From positions 1 through 10,286 of the forward strand of contig CAYSCX010000059.1 in the NCBI GenBank assembly GCA_964429575.1: DNA of 10,286 bases. The letters run 5' to 3'. The position numbers were made by a program, and so were the translations under genes. Below are positions 1 to 6,337 of the stretch, piece after piece. Origin of the DNA: CAYSCX01 sp964429575. Its GTDB lineage: Bacteria; Desulfobacterota; Binatia; Binatales; Binataceae. The notes beneath the pieces were generated by a model. It did not search any database, was not told where the DNA came from, and was given only the letters and a program-made list of their open reading frames with translations. Each line of letters begins with the position of its first letter. The first letter of the stretch is position 1.

Positions 1-91
1 GCTCGCGGAGTTCGTCATTATCGAGCTTCGACAGCCCCGCGATTTCCGCGGTGAGTGCTTCCCGGTTCAGAGCCGGAGCCAGCCTCGTCAT
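1..91 (-). CDS. DUF2924-like protein, N-terminal fragment (runs off window)
   Basis: The reading frame starts at ATG 91-89 and is open to the window edge, giving about 30 residues that begin MTRLAPALNREALTAEIAGL and continue with a Leu-Asp-Asn-Asp-Glu-Leu-Arg-Glu segment. This resembles the N-terminus of DUF2924 proteins, in which an 'EIAxLxxLDxxxLRxRW' helix is followed by a basic domain; the rest is outside the window. From general knowledge, DUF2924 genes are often found beside site-specific recombinase genes on integrated elements in alphaproteobacteria; no recombinase is visible here. The start overlaps the stop of a 17-codon ORF as ATGA, suggesting translational coupling. The family call is from memory of the motif on a short fragment, so it is moderate at best. 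Confidence 0.5.
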   Translation of the reverse strand, partial: MTRLAPALNREALTAEIAGLSKLDNDELRE

Positions 92-141
92 GATCGTTTC
101 CCGGTGCGACTTGCGGCGACTAGTTCGGCCTCAAAGCTCAT
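88..141 (-). CDS. 17-aa leader-like ORF with strong RBS
   Basis: A 17-codon ORF (MSFEAELVAASRTGKRS) starts at ATG 141-139 and stops at TGA 90-88, overlapping the next start codon by ATGA. It is preceded by AAGGAGG (149-155) with a 7-nt spacer, one of the best Shine-Dalgarno sequences in the window. It may be a leader peptide that loads ribosomes for the downstream DUF2924-like gene, or the remnant of a longer gene whose body was lost. The peptide is not recognised. It is called mainly because of the ribosome binding site and the overlap. Confidence 0.35.
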   Translation of the reverse strand: MSFEAELVAASRTGKRS

Positions 142-148
142 GTGTGGT

Positions 149-155
149 CCTCCTT
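149..155 (-). promoter_or_regulatory. Strong Shine-Dalgarno before the 17-aa ORF
   Basis: The minus strand reads AAGGAGG seven bases upstream of the ATG at 141. It matches the anti-Shine-Dalgarno core very well and decides that start. No equally good site precedes the overlapping DUF2924-like start at 91, so translation of the latter may depend on coupling. Confidence 0.5.
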
Positions 156-536
156 GGGGCGCCGAATTGGAACCCCTGTGACACACACACATTGCTCGTT
201 TCGCGCCGCGCAGCCAGTCCTTCAGGAGCTCAGTCTTGTGCGAATAATACGGCCGAAATCTGCGCGCACGTTTCCCGGTTTGGCGTACAAGATAGTCCTG
301 TCCGTCTCGCGGAAGAGAATACATTCGCTCCGCGCTGCACCGCCGCAACACCCTCAACAGTGTCGTCCACAACGCGTGCGAGGTGCGATTCGCCGAGGTG
401 ACAGCGGACCTCGTGGCGCCCGACACGACAAGCTACGACTCACAGTCAACACGTCATATTCTCGCTGTTGACATAGGCGTGGCGCGCGGCTTCAACGGCT
501 ACCTCGCACGGGCCGCGGTCTCGATGTATCGTTCTT
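156..536. other. About 380 bp without a convincing gene
   Basis: This stretch separates the left-edge DUF2924-like gene from the end of the ten-gene cluster. Both strands have open frames of up to about 110 codons, but none has a ribosome binding site, a recognisable motif or a plausible amino-acid composition. A short dinucleotide run, (AC)5, sits at 181-190. Downstream of the cytochrome stop the minus strand has a weak inverted repeat, CGCGGC/GCCGCG, with a 21-nt loop (within about 485-520) and no T-run, so it is not a clear terminator. A TTGACA-like hexamer lies at 468-473 on the plus strand without a good -10 partner. The promoter for the left-edge genes presumably lies here but could not be placed. 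Confidence 0.5.
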
Positions 537-1151
537 TCAGTCAGATTCGCGGCCGTGGTGGCGCGGAGCCGAAGGCGACTCTTGGGGTTTGCGTTCCATC
601 GTTTCTTTGTGCTCCTCGATCTCCTCCTTCTGCTGCGCCTCAAGCGCTGCCCGTTCGGCGGGAGTCAGTTTGGCGAGGCGGCGCATCCAAAGCACCGTGC
701 GCCAAATGTCATCCGCCGAGTGGTGGGCTCCGAATCCCGGCATGCCTGTGTAGCGGACTCCGTTCGCAATGATGAAGTAAATCTCCGCGTCGGACAGCTG
801 CTGAATGTCTCCCGTCAGTTTCGGCACGGGCGGGTAGAAGTCGGCCTCGAAACGGTTCTCACCGCTGCCATCAAAACCGTGACAGCCTGCGCAGTGATCG
901 TTGTACGATTTCTGTCCGCTCAAGAGGTTGTCGAGGGTTCCGGGCATTGGGTTGGTTTCGGTCTCGGCGTTCGCGCGGATCCATTTGCTGACAACATACT
1001 GTGCAAGCGATCGTTCGATCACGCCGGGCTTCCCCGCGGCGCTCCAATCGAGCCAAGGCAAGATGATCACGCTCAAGAGTAGGAGAACGAGGCCGTATCT
1101 GACTAGCAATAGCACCCTGCGAAGAGCAACGCGCGTTGCCGATATACCCAT
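537..1151 (-). CDS. Membrane-anchored monoheme cytochrome c
   Basis: A 204-residue c-type cytochrome. An N-terminal hydrophobic segment (about residues 13-32) follows a basic start and should act as an uncleaved membrane anchor, with the haem domain in the periplasm. The haem motif CAGCH is at 87-91, and Met137 in the segment TGMPGF is the likely sixth ligand; the PxLTGDIQxLSDAEIYFII stretch between them is typical of class I cytochrome c. After the domain comes a highly charged, probably helical tail (about 162-204) rich in Glu, Lys and Gln, which is unusual. The ATG at 1151 has AAGGAA five bases upstream. It is the last gene of the cluster, 68 bp after the TolC-family gene. It probably exchanges electrons with the multicopper oxidase or the multihaem cytochrome encoded upstream; that partner assignment is inference. 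Confidence 0.9.
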   Translation of the reverse strand: MGISATRVALRRVLLLVRYGLVLLLLSVIILPWLDWSAAGKPGVIERSLAQYVVSKWIRANAETETNPMPGTLDNLLSGQKSYNDHCAGCHGFDGSGENRFEADFYPPVPKLTGDIQQLSDAEIYFIIANGVRYTGMPGFGAHHSADDIWRTVLWMRRLAKLTPAERAALEAQQKEEIEEHKETMERKPQESPSAPRHHGRESD

Positions 1152-1219
1152 TGAAATTCCTTAACGGTTCGCCCTTACACCGCTGTTGATCTGACTATCG
1201 AACACAATTCGTGCCGCGA

Positions 1220-2647
1220 TCATCCTGCCGGTAGCAACCTAAGTGGCTGCATCGCGGGAACGGTCTCGATTGGGAAATGCAGAGCCGGTGCGGCAAGACC
1301 GTCCGTGAGGAGCAAGCCGCGTAGCAATGCCGCTGATTGCCAGACGCTCCGCAGCGCGGCGATGTGCATTTCACGAGATTGGAACATGGTGCGTTGTGCG
1401 ATCAGCACTTGCGGATACGCAGCCGCCATTTGCCGGTAGCGGCGTAGGTAAAGTTCGTAGGCGCGCTGCGTTTGCGGCAATATTTCGGATCGGTATTCGT
1501 GCGCCGCGGTCTTTGCAGTGGCGTAGTCGGCGAACACGGGCGCGAAGCGAGCCTGCAGCCCGAGTCTGGTTCGCCGGACCTCGTGTTGCGCGCGTATAAT
1601 GTCTGCCCGCGCCGCGGAGACGTTCCCTTGGTTGCGATCGAACAACGGGATCACGACCGCAATCTCAGCAATCGCGGTCGGACCCACGATCGAGCCGTTG
1701 TCCTGGCGCGAGAAGTTGGTCCGCATCCCGCCGATGAAATTTATATTCGGGATGGGTTCGACGCGTGCTCGAGCCAGAGCCGCTTTGGCTCTCTCAACTA
1801 CGACCTCGGCTAGGCGCACCTCGGGACTCTCGTCCATGATCACTTTCAGCGCGTCTTCCTTGTCGAGTTCGGGTATCGCGTCATCAAATGTGCCCGCCAG
1901 CGGGCGCGGACCAAGTTCGGGTTGTCCGGTGAGAGCAGCGATCTCACGCCAGACCCGCATCTCCTGGTTGCGGGCCTGTTGCACAGCGATAAATTGGGCC
2001 TTGGCTTCGACCTGCGCTTGAAGGAGATCAGGCTCGTCGGCTTGCCCGACATTCTTAAGTCCGCGCGTAATTTCGACCGCCTCGTCCGCGATCTTGGCCA
2101 ACTCGGTCCGCGTTTCGACGATCTTCCGCGCAGCGAGAGCTTCGTAGTAGAGAATCGCCACGTTGGTGAGAACGCGGCGCACCTGTATCTCGGCCTCGAT
2201 TTGAGCCTGGTCCTTTTCTCTCGCGGCGATGTTTTGGCTCAGGCCCAGCTTGTTCGCGGTGACAATCGTCTGTCCGATGATGAAGCCCTGCTCGCCGCCG
2301 CGAGTGTTTGGTGACGCGCTTTCGGTGCTGTAGCCGATATCTGGGTTTGGGTAGAGCCCGGCCTGTACGCGCCGACCCTCCGCCGCATCGACCAAAGCGC
2401 GAGCTTGAACCAAGGTAGGGTTGGCCTCGACTGCCAATCTCTGCAGCTGCTCCAGGCCGAGAGGATCTCCACGCAGCGCTGTTGACGATTCTTGGACCTC
2501 GGGCGCAGGAGCGCCGTATTCCATCGGAGCGCCGGTGTGCGTGGCGTGCGATTCAGCAGTTCCTTGGGACTGCGCTAAGGCGCGATCCCCGACAAGAAAA
2601 CTCAACACGAGAGCGAAAACGAAAGCTGTGATTAATCGAGGGCTCAT
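1220..2647 (-). CDS. TolC-family outer membrane channel protein
   Basis: A 475-residue TolC/OEP-family protein. Residues 1-25 form a signal peptide with likely cleavage after Ala-Leu-Ala; no lipobox Cys is seen at the cleavage site, unlike CusC/OprM-type lipoproteins. The mature N-terminus is a His/Pro/Ala-rich linker (about 26-60). Two OEP repeats follow (about 62-255 and 265-450), each with long Ala/Glu/Arg-rich helices. Diagnostic segments are QAGLYPNPDIGYS (96-108 region) and PLFDRNQGNVSAARA (334-348), typical of the metal-efflux CzcC/CusC branch. ATG 2647 has GAGGAG six bases upstream. The gene lies 32 bp after the multicopper oxidase and is almost certainly co-transcribed with it. No RND pump or membrane-fusion protein is encoded in the window, so its inner-membrane partner is unknown. 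Its role in copper or other metal export is inference from context. Confidence 0.9.
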   Translation of the reverse strand: MSPRLITAFVFALVLSFLVGDRALAQSQGTAESHATHTGAPMEYGAPAPEVQESSTALRGDPLGLEQLQRLAVEANPTLVQARALVDAAEGRRVQAGLYPNPDIGYSTESASPNTRGGEQGFIIGQTIVTANKLGLSQNIAAREKDQAQIEAEIQVRRVLTNVAILYYEALAARKIVETRTELAKIADEAVEITRGLKNVGQADEPDLLQAQVEAKAQFIAVQQARNQEMRVWREIAALTGQPELGPRPLAGTFDDAIPELDKEDALKVIMDESPEVRLAEVVVERAKAALARARVEPIPNINFIGGMRTNFSRQDNGSIVGPTAIAEIAVVIPLFDRNQGNVSAARADIIRAQHEVRRTRLGLQARFAPVFADYATAKTAAHEYRSEILPQTQRAYELYLRRYRQMAAAYPQVLIAQRTMFQSREMHIAALRSVWQSAALLRGLLLTDGLAAPALHFPIETVPAMQPLRLLPAG

Positions 2648-2679
2648 GTACTTCTCCTCGTTGGTTGTGGTCGAAGCGC

Positions 2680-4125
2680 TTAGTCGCCGTGGCGGTGCGG
2701 TGGCGGCTCCGAACCTGCGGTTGAGGAGGTCCGCCTGCCGCGCTTTTCCATCGCGACGATCTTGTCGTACAGCTCCGGTTTGAGTACTCGGACCAGCGTC
2801 ATCATGCCCTCAACGGCGCCGCTCCAATTCGTTGGCAACCCGTATGTGGCAGGCTTCGCGACTTCTTTGTCGCGGGGCATGAACATGTCCTGCGGGAAGC
2901 CGGGCACGAGCTTGGCCGAACCACTCTGGCCTGGGTGCACGCCGAGATGGTTCGAGGTCGCGTTTTCGGCGGTCGAGCCCACACCCATCGCCCGCCCGAT
3001 GCTTGGGCCGTTCTCAGCGGCTGTGGCCGGACCACGGCGGATGATGCCCATTCCTTCCTCCATGCCCATACCCGCCGGCATTCCGCCGCGCTTTTCTGAT
3101 GTCGGTCCAATCATCGACGACATGTGATTCATCATGTGGTGAGGGAGGTGACAGTGAAGCATCCAGTCACCTTCGTACTTCGCCTCGAACTCAAGTTCGC
3201 GCGCCTCCGCCACGCCGACGAGGATGGTGTTTCCGGGTATCCACGCGCTCTGCGGGATCCGGCCGCCCTCGGTGCCGGTGACCCACCATGTGTTTCCGTG
3301 TAGGTGGATTGGATGGTGATCCATCCCCAAATTGACTATTCGCAGTCGCACGCGTTCGCCGAGTCGAACCAGCATTGGAGTTGTCGCCGGACCCGACTTG
3401 CCGTTGATGGTTAGCCAGTTGAATTCCATTGACATGCTATTTGGCACAGTATTGTTCGGCAGGACGGAAAACTCCTGAATGATCATCCCGAAGTCCTTGT
3501 CCACCTTTGGCGTGTAGGACTTCTTCGGATGGATGATGAACAGGCCGATCATCCCGATCATTTCCTGCATTGCGCCGTGCGAGTGATAGAAGAAGGTGCC
3601 GTTCTGGTTGAGCGTAAACTCGTAGACGAACCTGCCTCCCGGCTTGATTGGTTTCTGGCTGATTACCGGAACGCCGTCCATTTCGATCGGAATCTCGAGG
3701 CCGTGCCAATGGATCGTCGTGTCTTCGGGCAGTCGGTTCTCGACGATGAATCGCACGCGATCGCCTTCGTTGACCTCGACGGTTGGTCCGGGAACACTGC
3801 CGTTGTAGCCCCACAGGTCAAATGTCCAGCCGGGTAAGACCTCGCGCTTGACGACCTCTGGATTGAGGCGAAAGACCTTGACGCCGTTGTCCATTCGCCA
3901 CGGCAGCTTGGGCACATCGGGTGTAATGACCCGAACCGGCGCATCACCCGCGGTTCCCTCGCTGGAACTCTCACCCGTCGGCGATGGCGTGATCGGCGTT
4001 TCCATTCCGCGGTGGGTCTCACTTTGCGCGGCAGCGATGCTCCGCCAACCGAGAAGGGCAGCGGCACCGAGTATCCCGCCGCCTAGCACCTGCCTCCGCG
4101 TTCGTCGAATTGCTTCCCAGTTCAT
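2680..4125 (-). CDS. Tat-exported two-domain multicopper oxidase
   Basis: A 481-residue periplasmic multicopper oxidase. The N-terminus carries a Tat signal (Arg10-Arg11 in TRRQVLGG, then a hydrophobic stretch ending near Ala33). All four copper-binding motifs are intact: HWHG (139-142), HSHG (181-184), HHPIHLHG (270-277) and HCH (324-326) followed by His330 and Met335, the type 1 copper ligands. Only about 85 residues separate motifs two and three, too few for the middle cupredoxin domain of a three-domain laccase, so this should be a two-domain enzyme with type 1 copper only in domain 2 (domain 1 has Ser in place of Cys in HSH), probably trimeric. A C-terminal extension of about 140 residues includes a Met/Gly-rich patch (347-360), a conserved-looking block with PGFPQDMFM and an HRHG end. 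It couples oxidation of a metal ion or phenol, or electrons from a cytochrome, to O2 reduction. The start at 4125 is chosen because GGAGGG lies seven bases upstream and the Tat motif follows; the frame is open further upstream to 4230. Confidence 0.93.
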   Translation of the reverse strand: MNWEAIRRTRRQVLGGGILGAAALLGWRSIAAAQSETHRGMETPITPSPTGESSSEGTAGDAPVRVITPDVPKLPWRMDNGVKVFRLNPEVVKREVLPGWTFDLWGYNGSVPGPTVEVNEGDRVRFIVENRLPEDTTIHWHGLEIPIEMDGVPVISQKPIKPGGRFVYEFTLNQNGTFFYHSHGAMQEMIGMIGLFIIHPKKSYTPKVDKDFGMIIQEFSVLPNNTVPNSMSMEFNWLTINGKSGPATTPMLVRLGERVRLRIVNLGMDHHPIHLHGNTWWVTGTEGGRIPQSAWIPGNTILVGVAEARELEFEAKYEGDWMLHCHLPHHMMNHMSSMIGPTSEKRGGMPAGMGMEEGMGIIRRGPATAAENGPSIGRAMGVGSTAENATSNHLGVHPGQSGSAKLVPGFPQDMFMPRDKEVAKPATYGLPTNWSGAVEGMMTLVRVLKPELYDKIVAMEKRGRRTSSTAGSEPPPHRHGD

Positions 4126-4132
4126 TGCACAT

Positions 4133-4138
4133 CCCTCC
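4133..4138 (-). promoter_or_regulatory. Shine-Dalgarno fixing the multicopper oxidase start
   Basis: GGAGGG on the minus strand with a 7-nt spacer to ATG 4125. It decides between this start and an ATG 35 codons upstream (4230), which lies inside the hairpin region and would put an Arg-rich segment in front of the Tat signal. Confidence 0.6.
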
Positions 4139-4224
4139 AAACACTCTTTTCGTACGATGATGCAGCGATTTTCGCGCGCCGCAGCTCGTCTCCGCCTGCG
4201 GACGTGACGCGCCGAGCCCTTGGT

Positions 4225-4247
4225 CAGCACGCCGCGCAGGCGTGCTG
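4225..4247 (-). repeat. Perfect 9-bp inverted repeat (intergenic hairpin)
   Basis: CAGCACGCC (4225-4233) and GGCGTGCTG (4239-4247) are perfect reverse complements around a 5-nt loop. The hairpin lies 13 bp after the stop of the Cys/His-rich gene and 99 bp before the multicopper oxidase start. Neither side has a T-run, so it is not a standard intrinsic terminator. It may be an RNA-processing or stability element that separates expression of the two halves of the cluster, or part of an operator. The function is unknown. Confidence 0.5.
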
Positions 4248-4260
4248 CGCAGAGAGAGGC

Positions 4261-4668
4261 TCAGATGAGCAAGGTATGGAGCGTGATGAAGAGCGGGCGT
4301 CCATTGGGCGGCCCGTGCCCGCGCTCCAACGCAGCGTCTAGAACAGATCGCTGAGATGCGACAACGATGCGAAGTCTCGTAGCTGTATCACCTGTCAAAT
4401 GAAGGTTGGCTGCTGATGATTTCGGCTGGCTCTCGGGCAGCGCACAGCCCAAGCCCGCGCCACAAGCGGACGCGTCACAACGATTGGTGTCATGTGCGAC
4501 GTCGGTCGAGCGAACATGGCAGGACACGGTCGAATGCTCGAATGAACAGTAATGCGCATGCGAGTGGTGCGCTTCGCTCGAACGGCATTCAAGACGGACT
4601 TGAAGCGCCACTGATGTGGCAACCACAAGGATCAGCAGGTAGCGCGATATACCCCGAGTAGTGTTCAT
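4261..4668 (-). CDS. Small secreted Cys/His-rich protein of unknown function
   Basis: A 135-residue protein starting MNTTRGISRYLLILVVATS, a basic then hydrophobic signal or membrane segment (about 9-23). The following part is dense in Cys (28, 41, 50, 64, 69, 75) and His (34, 35, 37, 39, 45, 51, 59), including HHSHAH at 34-39, a plausible metal-binding segment in the periplasm. The C-terminus ends in a Pro-rich turn and RPLFITLHTLLI; short proteins with this kind of ending occur near copper and heavy-metal efflux genes, as far as I recall, but I cannot name a family. A weak GAGG lies about eight bases before ATG 4668. It lies between the multihaem cytochrome and the multicopper oxidase, so a copper-binding or chaperone role is plausible but is inference. 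It is the least certain of the ten cluster genes because competing frames overlap it. Confidence 0.6.
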   Translation of the reverse strand: MNTTRGISRYLLILVVATSVALQVRLECRSSEAHHSHAHYCSFEHSTVSCHVRSTDVAHDTNRCDASACGAGLGCALPESQPKSSAANLHLTGDTATRLRIVVASQRSVLDAALERGHGPPNGRPLFITLHTLLI

Positions 4669-4782
4669 CGCGCTAGCCTCGCGCCGCGCGGTCAGCCACT
4701 GCAGCCGCTCGGGAACTCGCCCAATGTGATGTCATCGCGACCCGCCTGCCCTTGGTCGAATGTGCACCGCCGTTCCATCCTC

Positions 4783-5565
4783 TTAATGATGCTTGTAGAG
4801 CCCAACGACCTTGATGTCGTTCCAGACAGTCGTCTGGTGACACACGTAACAATCCTCAACGGTTGCGTCAGGCTGCCCTGCGACGCGCCGCGAGACCATT
4901 GCGAAGTGCCCCATGAAGTGACTGGGAGGTGGTTTGTGACATTGAGCGCAATCGGTTGAGCGCGGCGATGGATGGACGAATGCAGAAATCGTCCACTGTG
5001 ACGTTGCATGACACGAGGCACAGTCTTGCCCGAATAACCCCCAGTGGCGATCCTTCGTTGCGTGGCAATTCACGCAGTTCAACGTACTCTCAACCGCAGT
5101 GATCTGGGGATTCTCGCCAATACTTTCCACCGTATCACGCGATCGGACCCACGCGGCGAGCGACTTGGCGCGCCGTTCCGATTCCGAACCTCCGGCGCGT
5201 AGCGCGCGCAGACCGATTCTCGCCAACGCGATGTGGTCCATTGCGATCGGCCTGCGGTCGGCGCCCAGGTGTTCCAAGTGGCAGGGGCTGCAAGCTTGAA
5301 TGTTCGCGTGAAACGCACTCGGCTGGCGCTGGAGCAGAGCGCGGTCATTCGCGTGGCAGCCGATGCACTTCACCGCGTCAATTCCCTTGACCGGAGTGTG
5401 GCAGCCCGCGCAGTTGTCGGCGAGAATAACGTGCGCGGATGAGAGTGGACCGGGGCTGTCGAGCCGTTGCCAGGCTGTCGCCTGCATCAACTCGGAAGAG
5501 TGCAGGATCGCCCCGAGAACGACCGCGATGAGAATCGCAAAGCCGAATGTGCTCCACTTCCACAT
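4783..5565 (-). CDS. Heptaheme periplasmic cytochrome c
   Basis: A 260-residue multihaem cytochrome with seven CxxCH motifs at residues 52-56, 67-71, 92-96, 164-168, 182-186, 206-210 and 239-243. An N-terminal hydrophobic segment (about 5-22) is a signal peptide or membrane anchor. Many extra His residues (for example His85, His98, His111, His174, His219, His222) could supply sixth ligands for bis-His haems, as in cytochrome c3-like and NrfH/NapC-type proteins, though the spacing is not that of NapC. The three N-terminal and four C-terminal haem motifs are separated by about 65 residues, suggesting two lobes. ATG 5565 follows the stop of the cytochrome b gene by 7 bp; AGGA directly abuts the ATG, so the ribosome binding site is poor and translation is probably coupled. 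An upstream ATG at 5655 lies inside the cytochrome b gene and is unlikely. It should accept electrons from the membrane diheme b protein. Confidence 0.9.
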   Translation of the reverse strand: MWKWSTFGFAILIAVVLGAILHSSELMQATAWQRLDSPGPLSSAHVILADNCAGCHTPVKGIDAVKCIGCHANDRALLQRQPSAFHANIQACSPCHLEHLGADRRPIAMDHIALARIGLRALRAGGSESERRAKSLAAWVRSRDTVESIGENPQITAVESTLNCVNCHATKDRHWGLFGQDCASCHATSQWTISAFVHPSPRSTDCAQCHKPPPSHFMGHFAMVSRRVAGQPDATVEDCYVCHQTTVWNDIKVVGLYKHH

Positions 5566-5572
5566 TCCTACG

Positions 5573-6334
5573 TCAATCGAACCATCGGATTCCGAAGTAG
5601 ATTGCTCCCCAAATATGCAAGGCGAGCAGGATGTATAGAATGGCCGACAGCACAATGTGCAGCTTCAACCAGCGCGAAAACAATTTCTTAAAAAGATCGA
5701 AGTTCTTGATCGCATACTCAACATCAGAAATGGACTCTGCGAGTTGGTATGCCTGGTAGCACCGTGCTGCGCACTCGCTCGCCATCGCAGTCTGACGCAC
5801 GAACAAGGCTTGATAGAACGGCCGAAAGAATCCAGCGGAGACGTGACCTGCTCCAGCCGGATGCGGACAGAGCGCGACCTGGTCGGTCGTCCGGCGGTAC
5901 GCAGCCATTAGGCCGTCCAAGAGACTCTGCTTCTCTCGTATTTCTTCGGAGATCTGCGACATCAGGTAACGTCCAGTGAACCCGCTGACCACAACGATCA
6001 GCATCATCGCGGTCAACGCGATCCCCAGTACGCTGTCGAACTTGTGGCCCGTGTGCAGCAACGCCAGAATCGGACCCAGGATGCCAGCGTAGATATGCCA
6101 CTTCAGCAGGACCCGCATCGCCACGCGTTTGGTCACCACTTGCTTCAGCGGCTCGATGCGCTTGATGAAACTGTAGAGCAGCGGCGCCATCATCAGGGTC
6201 GCGCCTGCGACGCCCAAGACACCTCCCCAGAAGCTGCCGGGAAACCGCGGCGACTGATGCACCAGGAACCCGAGCCAGAGCCAGAGCATCAGGACGACCA
6301 ACCCCGAGACGATGACTCGCTCGCGTTCCTTCAC
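5573..6334 (-). CDS. Five-helix diheme cytochrome b-like membrane protein
   Basis: A 253-residue membrane protein with hydrophobic helices at about 7-26, 34-56, 75-97, 102-122 and 223-247. Two helices each carry a His pair exactly 14 residues apart: His80/His94 and His226/His240. This is the bis-His spacing of cytochrome b (bovine 83/97 and 182/196) and close to that of NOX and ferric-reductase flavocytochromes. The positive-inside rule puts the N-terminus and the 122-222 loop in the cytoplasm, so His80/His226 would bind an inner haem and His94/His240 an outer haem. The cytoplasmic loop has CPHPAGAGH (156-164) and CAARC (188-192), possible metal or partner contacts. The start is GTG at 6334, only 3 bp after the stop of the oxidoreductase gene, with GAGG inside the preceding gene as ribosome binding site. 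It likely passes electrons from that enzyme to the heptaheme cytochrome encoded next. No described gene name fits. Confidence 0.85.
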   Translation of the reverse strand: MKERERVIVSGLVVLMLWLWLGFLVHQSPRFPGSFWGGVLGVAGATLMMAPLLYSFIKRIEPLKQVVTKRVAMRVLLKWHIYAGILGPILALLHTGHKFDSVLGIALTAMMLIVVVSGFTGRYLMSQISEEIREKQSLLDGLMAAYRRTTDQVALCPHPAGAGHVSAGFFRPFYQALFVRQTAMASECAARCYQAYQLAESISDVEYAIKNFDLFKKLFSRWLKLHIVLSAILYILLALHIWGAIYFGIRWFD

Positions 6335-6337
6335 CGG

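Noticed and set aside
88..426. 112-codon minus-strand ORF left of the cluster
   Set aside because: No recognisable motif, Arg-rich shadow-like composition and no ribosome site at its start; only its last 17 codons, which have their own strong ribosome site, were kept.
480..536. Terminator after the last cytochrome gene
   Set aside because: Only a 6-bp stem with a 21-nt loop and no T-run was found; not enough for an intrinsic terminator.
4126..4230. Upstream start of the multicopper oxidase at 4230
   Set aside because: It would place 35 mostly basic residues before the Tat signal; the ATG at 4125 has a good ribosome binding site and the normal signal position.
4692..5021. 109-codon minus-strand ORF overlapping the end of the heptaheme cytochrome
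   Set aside because: It overlaps CxxCH-coding sequence in another frame and has no features of its own.
5566..5655. Upstream ATG of the heptaheme cytochrome at 5655
   Set aside because: It lies deep inside the cytochrome b coding region and puts extra Cys-containing residues before the signal or anchor helix.
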